Source: Deltaproteobacteria bacterium (GTDB lineage Bacteria > Desulfobacterota > Syntrophia > Syntrophales > UBA5619). Taken from it: a stretch of 36,112 bases of DNA. The stretch spans positions 1 to 36,112 of the forward strand of contig JAPLJY010000312.1 in the NCBI GenBank assembly GCA_026388345.1, in the 5' to 3' direction. Under the pieces are notes generated by a model that was not told the origin of the DNA, did no database searches, and saw only the letters and a program-made list of their open reading frames with translations. Within the stretch, counting starts at the first letter, position 1. Every line of letters starts with the position of its first letter. Of the stretch, positions 33,590 through 36,112 are shown piece by piece. The position numbers were made by a program, and so were the translations under genes.

Positions 33590-33952
33590 ATGAAAATCGC
33601 TTTACCGTCGCGTCAGAATCAGGTGGACGAACACTTTGGCCACTGTGAGTACTTCACGGTATTCACGGTCAACGAAAAAAATGAAATCATGTTGAAGGAA
33701 ACGGTCTCTTCCCCGGCGAATTGCGGCTGCAAATCGAACATCGCTCAGACGCTTGCGCAGATGGGCGTCAAGATGATGCTGGCCGGGAACATGGGGCAGG
33801 GGGCCGTCAACGTCTTGAGCGGTTGCGGAATTGATGTGCTGAGAGGATGTTCGGGCGGCGTGAAAGAGGTCGCCGAAGGTTGGCTTGCGGGAAACCTGAA
33901 GGATTCGGGAATCGCCTGCAGCTTACACGAGCATGGATGTCATGAAGCCTGA
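33590..33952 (+). CDS. NifX/NifB-C-like dinitrogenase iron-molybdenum cofactor-binding domain protein
   Basis: This 120-residue protein is a single NifX-type domain: MKIALPSRQNQVDEHFGHCEYF at the start carries the family's DEHFG motif, followed by LAQMGVKMMLAGNMGQGAVNVL and a GCSGGV element near the end. Such domains bind iron-molybdenum cofactor precursors or other Fe-S clusters. No nitrogenase genes are visible in the window, so a general metal or cluster carrier is as likely. It has several cysteines (CGCK, GCG, GC, HGCH). The ATG at 33590 has AAAGGAAG six bases upstream; an earlier frame extension only overlaps the DUF134 end. Confidence 0.87.
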   Translation: MKIALPSRQNQVDEHFGHCEYFTVFTVNEKNEIMLKETVSSPANCGCKSNIAQTLAQMGVKMMLAGNMGQGAVNVLSGCGIDVLRGCSGGVKEVAEGWLAGNLKDSGIACSLHEHGCHEA

Positions 33953-34009
33953 CGGATTCCGTGCAAATCCCCAAGCAGGATTTCTCGTTCAATAGGGAGA
34001 TGGATGCTC

Positions 34010-34198
34010 ATGAAACAACAGAGAAGAAAAACCGAGGCGCTGGGGGATTGCGCTTCCGAAGCCATCCATGGTAAAAGCGGCAAACGAATAGAACACCCGC
34101 GGGAACCGGGGACATGGCTGAAATTCATCACGCTTGTCGTCGCTGTTGTTCCGCTCTCCCCTCTTGCCGCGGACCCGTGGGAAGGGAATATTCATTGA
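34010..34198 (+). CDS. Small predicted membrane/secreted protein coupled to MFS gene
   Basis: A 62-residue frame with a basic N-terminus (MKQQRRKTEALGD) and one hydrophobic segment (WLKFITLVVAVVPLSPLAAD) ends in TGA within TTGA, where the MFS gene can start with TTG. That four-base overlap, and GGGAG ten bases before the ATG, favour real translation. An ATG two codons earlier (34004) is an equal alternative. The family is unknown. It could instead be a leader ORF controlling the transporter. Confidence 0.4.
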   Translation: MKQQRRKTEALGDCASEAIHGKSGKRIEHPREPGTWLKFITLVVAVVPLSPLAADPWEGNIH

Positions 34199-35487
34199 GC
34201 GATCAAACTGAACAATCCGCCGGGCCGCTGCCGGCCTTTCTCGGCGACGGCCTTGCCTTTCTGAAACGGCAGCACCGGGACTGGAAAATCACCGTTTTGC
34301 GTACATCGATGGAGAGGCTGGCCTACCAGATGGTCTTCCCCTATCTGTCCATCTATATCGTGGCGCTGGGGGCCACGGGGACCCAACTGGGCATCGTCAA
34401 CAGCATCGGCATGATCATTGCGGGTATCTTCGGACCCTTCACCGGCTGGTTCATCGACCGGATCGGTCCCAAAAAAATCTACCTGATCGGCATCGGATTC
34501 CTGGTCGTCTCCTACCTGACCTACGGCCTGGCGCAAAGCTGGGAGGTGACCATCATCGCCATGATCGGCTACTGGCTGGGTTTCTCCACCAGCAATCACA
34601 GTTGCTCGACCATCTGCGGCAACTGCCTGGTCAACCGGGACCGGGCCACCGGCATGCTGATCTGTGAAACGGTCGCCGCGGGCCTCCTGGGAATGGCCGG
34701 GCCGCTGCTGGCCACCTGGCTGGTTACCCTGTACGGCGGCGTCAACACCGCCGGCATCCGGCCGTTGTTTTTTTCAGGTCTGCTGGTTACGATCGTCACG
34801 TTCGTCATCGTGCTGACACAGTTGTCGGCACAAAAGTGGGTGAAGTCGGGCAGCCAGAGGCCGCACCTGTTCAGGGATATCTCCCAGGTGCTCAAAGGCG
34901 GCCGGCATCTGAAGAAATGGCTGGTCATCGGCGCCGTCTCCCAGTTGCCGCTGGGGCTGGTCTTCCCGTTCACCCAGGTTTTCGCCCACCAGATCAAAGG
35001 CGCCAATGAATTCATCCTGGGGATCATGGTTGCCGGATCGGCGTTGTCATCCATCGTCTGCGCCATTCCTCTGGGAAGGCTTGCGGACCGGATCGGCCGG
35101 AAGAGGGTCCTGTATATCACCATCCCGCTTTTCTGGATCTCCAACCTGATGCTGATCTGGGCGACGTCAACGGCCTTTCTGGTCATCGCCGGAATCCTGC
35201 AGGGCTTTTACTTCATCGGTGCACCGGTCGCAGCCGCCATCGAGCGGGAGCTGGTGCCTCCCGAACAGATGGGGAGATGGGTCGGCATCAACCGGTTCTT
35301 CAAGATGGTTCTGAGTGCCCTCCTTGCCCTGTCTGCGGGCGTTATCTGGGACAGGATCGGGCCGCAGTACATCTTCATCCTCTTTGTGGGCATCGACCTC
35401 CTGATCCGAATGCCCCTGCTGATCAGCATCCCCGAAACCCTCCACGGGCATTTCAAGCCGGGGGCGGAGGGGGATTCAGGCGACTGA
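34195..35487 (+). CDS. Major facilitator superfamily transporter
   Basis: The 430-residue protein has about 12 membrane helices in two halves. MFS motif A is visible after helix 2 as GWFIDRIGPKK and again in the second half as GRLADRIGRKR. An internal cysteine cluster (NHSCSTICGNC) sits in the fourth-helix region, which is unusual for drug exporters. Substrate is unknown. The preferred start is TTG at 34195-34197, with GGAAGGG eight bases upstream and a four-base overlap with the small ORF; the ATG at 34114 would add an unlikely Cys- and Arg-rich lead (HACRRCCSALPSC) antiparallel to no known signal. Confidence 0.85.
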   Translation: MSDQTEQSAGPLPAFLGDGLAFLKRQHRDWKITVLRTSMERLAYQMVFPYLSIYIVALGATGTQLGIVNSIGMIIAGIFGPFTGWFIDRIGPKKIYLIGIGFLVVSYLTYGLAQSWEVTIIAMIGYWLGFSTSNHSCSTICGNCLVNRDRATGMLICETVAAGLLGMAGPLLATWLVTLYGGVNTAGIRPLFFSGLLVTIVTFVIVLTQLSAQKWVKSGSQRPHLFRDISQVLKGGRHLKKWLVIGAVSQLPLGLVFPFTQVFAHQIKGANEFILGIMVAGSALSSIVCAIPLGRLADRIGRKRVLYITIPLFWISNLMLIWATSTAFLVIAGILQGFYFIGAPVAAAIERELVPPEQMGRWVGINRFFKMVLSALLALSAGVIWDRIGPQYIFILFVGIDLLIRMPLLISIPETLHGHFKPGAEGDSGD

Positions 35488-35554
35488 GACCGAACGGCGC
35501 CGATCATGGCCGGCCTCCGGAAGAGAGGCATCGTCCCTTCCTCAATCTCAGAGA

Positions 35555-35593
35555 TGTATGGTGCGTTAGGCGGAAGCCGTAACGCACCATACA
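35555..35593. repeat. Dispersed-type hairpin repeat (GTGCGTTA palindrome)
   Basis: TGTATGGTGCGTTA (35555-35568) pairs exactly with TAACGCACCATACA (35580-35593), with an inner GGC-GGAA-GCC stem. Elements built on GGTGCGTTA...TAACGCACC recur between genes in many bacterial genomes. It follows the MFS gene by about 70 bases and may also help end its transcript. Confidence 0.6.
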
Positions 35594-35604
35594 CCTACAC
35601 CTGG

Positions 35605-35625
35605 ATTCCGGGTCAAGCCCGGAAT
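35605..35625. repeat. Dispersed-type palindrome (GGATTCCGGG...CCCGGAAT)
   Basis: ATTCCGGG (35605-35612) and CCCGGAAT (35618-35625) form a short hairpin within the stretch TGGATTCCGGGTCAAGC that continues CCGGAATGAC. This sequence type is a well-known intergenic repeat in proteobacteria. It directly follows the preceding hairpin. Confidence 0.6.
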
Positions 35626-35659
35626 GACAAAAGAGGGAAATTACAACTTTACGATGGCT

Positions 35660-36112
35660 TCAAGGATGCCCGGGAATCAAATGCTCCGGCACCTGAATCG
35701 CTATAACCTCCCCGCGGGCGCAGATTTTCCCGCCGGCGGAAAGGGTCAATTCCACGATCACCTTGCGCCCCTTGACCTCCTTCACCCTGCCGCGGATTTC
35801 CAGCGGGACGCCGAGCGGTGTCGGGAGCAGGTAATCGACGTGGAGAGACGCCGTGAGGAAGCGCAGGGGCGGGTCCGTATCCATTTCCCTGCCCTCGGAG
35901 CGGTACTTGGCCGCGGCGGCCGTACCCGTACCGTGGCAGTCGATCAGAGAGGCGATCATCCCTCCGTAGACAAAGCCCGGGAGGGCCGTGTGGTAGGGCC
36001 TTGGTTCATAGATGCAGATGGATTCCTCTCCATCCCAGTAACTTTTAATCTTCAGACCCGCATCGTTCAGGCGGCCGCAACCGTAGCAGTGGCTGAAAAA
36101 GTCGGGGTAGTA
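35660..36112 (-). CDS. PaaI-like hotdog-fold thioesterase, N-terminus cut by window end
   Basis: 150 residues are visible; the frame is open to the window edge and its start lies outside. It reads a CYGCGRLNDAGLKIK zinc-ribbon-like opening, then PRPYHTALPGFVYGGMIASLIDCHGTGTAAA, the hotdog-fold helix with GGMIASLID carrying the catalytic acidic residue, and strands ASLHVDYLLPTPLGVPLEIRG and VIVELTLSAGGKICARGEV. Members hydrolyse acyl-CoA thioesters. An ATG at 35957-35959 lies inside the conserved helix and is not the start. It ends 34 bases from the GGATTCCGGG repeat. Confidence 0.85.
   Translation of the reverse strand, partial: YYPDFFSHCYGCGRLNDAGLKIKSYWDGEESICIYEPRPYHTALPGFVYGGMIASLIDCHGTGTAAAAKYRSEGREMDTDPPLRFLTASLHVDYLLPTPLGVPLEIRGRVKEVKGRKVIVELTLSAGGKICARGEVIAIQVPEHLIPGHP

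Noticed and set aside
1..36112. tRNA, rRNA, CRISPR arrays, insertion sequences and integrases
   Set aside because: None was seen: no repeat-spacer array, no transposase or integrase motif in any frame examined, and no cloverleaf-like sequence noticed. A dedicated search was not possible here.

Overview
The window looks like a chromosomal segment of a GC-rich, probably anaerobic Desulfobacterota (deltaproteobacterial) organism, perhaps Syntrophales-like. This rests on gene content: a TAXI-type binding protein with a membrane tail, a DUF134 regulator next to a NifX-like protein, FNR-type boxes, and an RND pump linked to YgaP-like parts. No rRNA, tRNA or CRISPR array was seen, so the taxonomic call is inference.

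Layout. (1) 1-5360: the 5' two thirds of an MgtA-type Mg2+ P-type ATPase (minus strand, cut by the window edge), then an area of gene decay. It holds an MFS remnant with an internal deletion, an intact TAXI-family protein, the N-terminal stump of a type IIG restriction enzyme, a HepT/MntA toxin-antitoxin pair and a permease tail. (2) 5284-7429: an OmpR-type response regulator and HAMP histidine kinase behind a good sigma70-type promoter. (3) 7659-21921: about 14 kb of defence genes, all on the minus strand. In transcription order these are an XRE-ImmA/IrrE antitoxin, a DUF4411 PIN toxin, HsdR, HsdM fused to a half HsdS, an Mrr-type nuclease with an EVE/PUA-like front domain, an RloA/RloB (AbiL-like) pair, and finally a SNF2/RapA-like helicase followed by an Hsp70/actin-fold ATPase. 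I do not recognise the last pair as a named system, and it is the best candidate here for something new. (4) 22433-26287: a DegP/HtrA periplasmic protease, an AhpD-like CxxC protein, a TauE/SafE exporter and a Crp/Fnr regulator. (5) 26454-32629: a DUF2892 (YgaP membrane-domain) protein, TolC, a lipoprotein adaptor and an RND permease whose end runs into the last 30 codons of a rhodanese. (6) 32795-36112: a 29-residue membrane protein with an FNR-type promoter, DUF134 plus a NifX-like protein behind a consensus promoter with a palindrome, a small ORF coupled to an MFS transporter, two hairpin repeats, and a PaaI-like thioesterase cut by the window end.

How the parts may work together. Region 3 layers several nucleic-acid-directed defences, each close-packed enough to be co-transcribed in blocks. 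Regions 4-6 suggest a redox/sulfur theme: the Crp/Fnr protein has the E..SR recognition-helix pattern of FNR-type proteins, and two TTGAT-N4-ATCAA-like boxes lie in the window, one in front of its own gene and the RND operon, the other in front of the 29-residue membrane protein. Sulfur functions (sulfite/sulfonate export, YgaP-like membrane domain, rhodanese) cluster around them. The regulatory links are inferred from sequence only.
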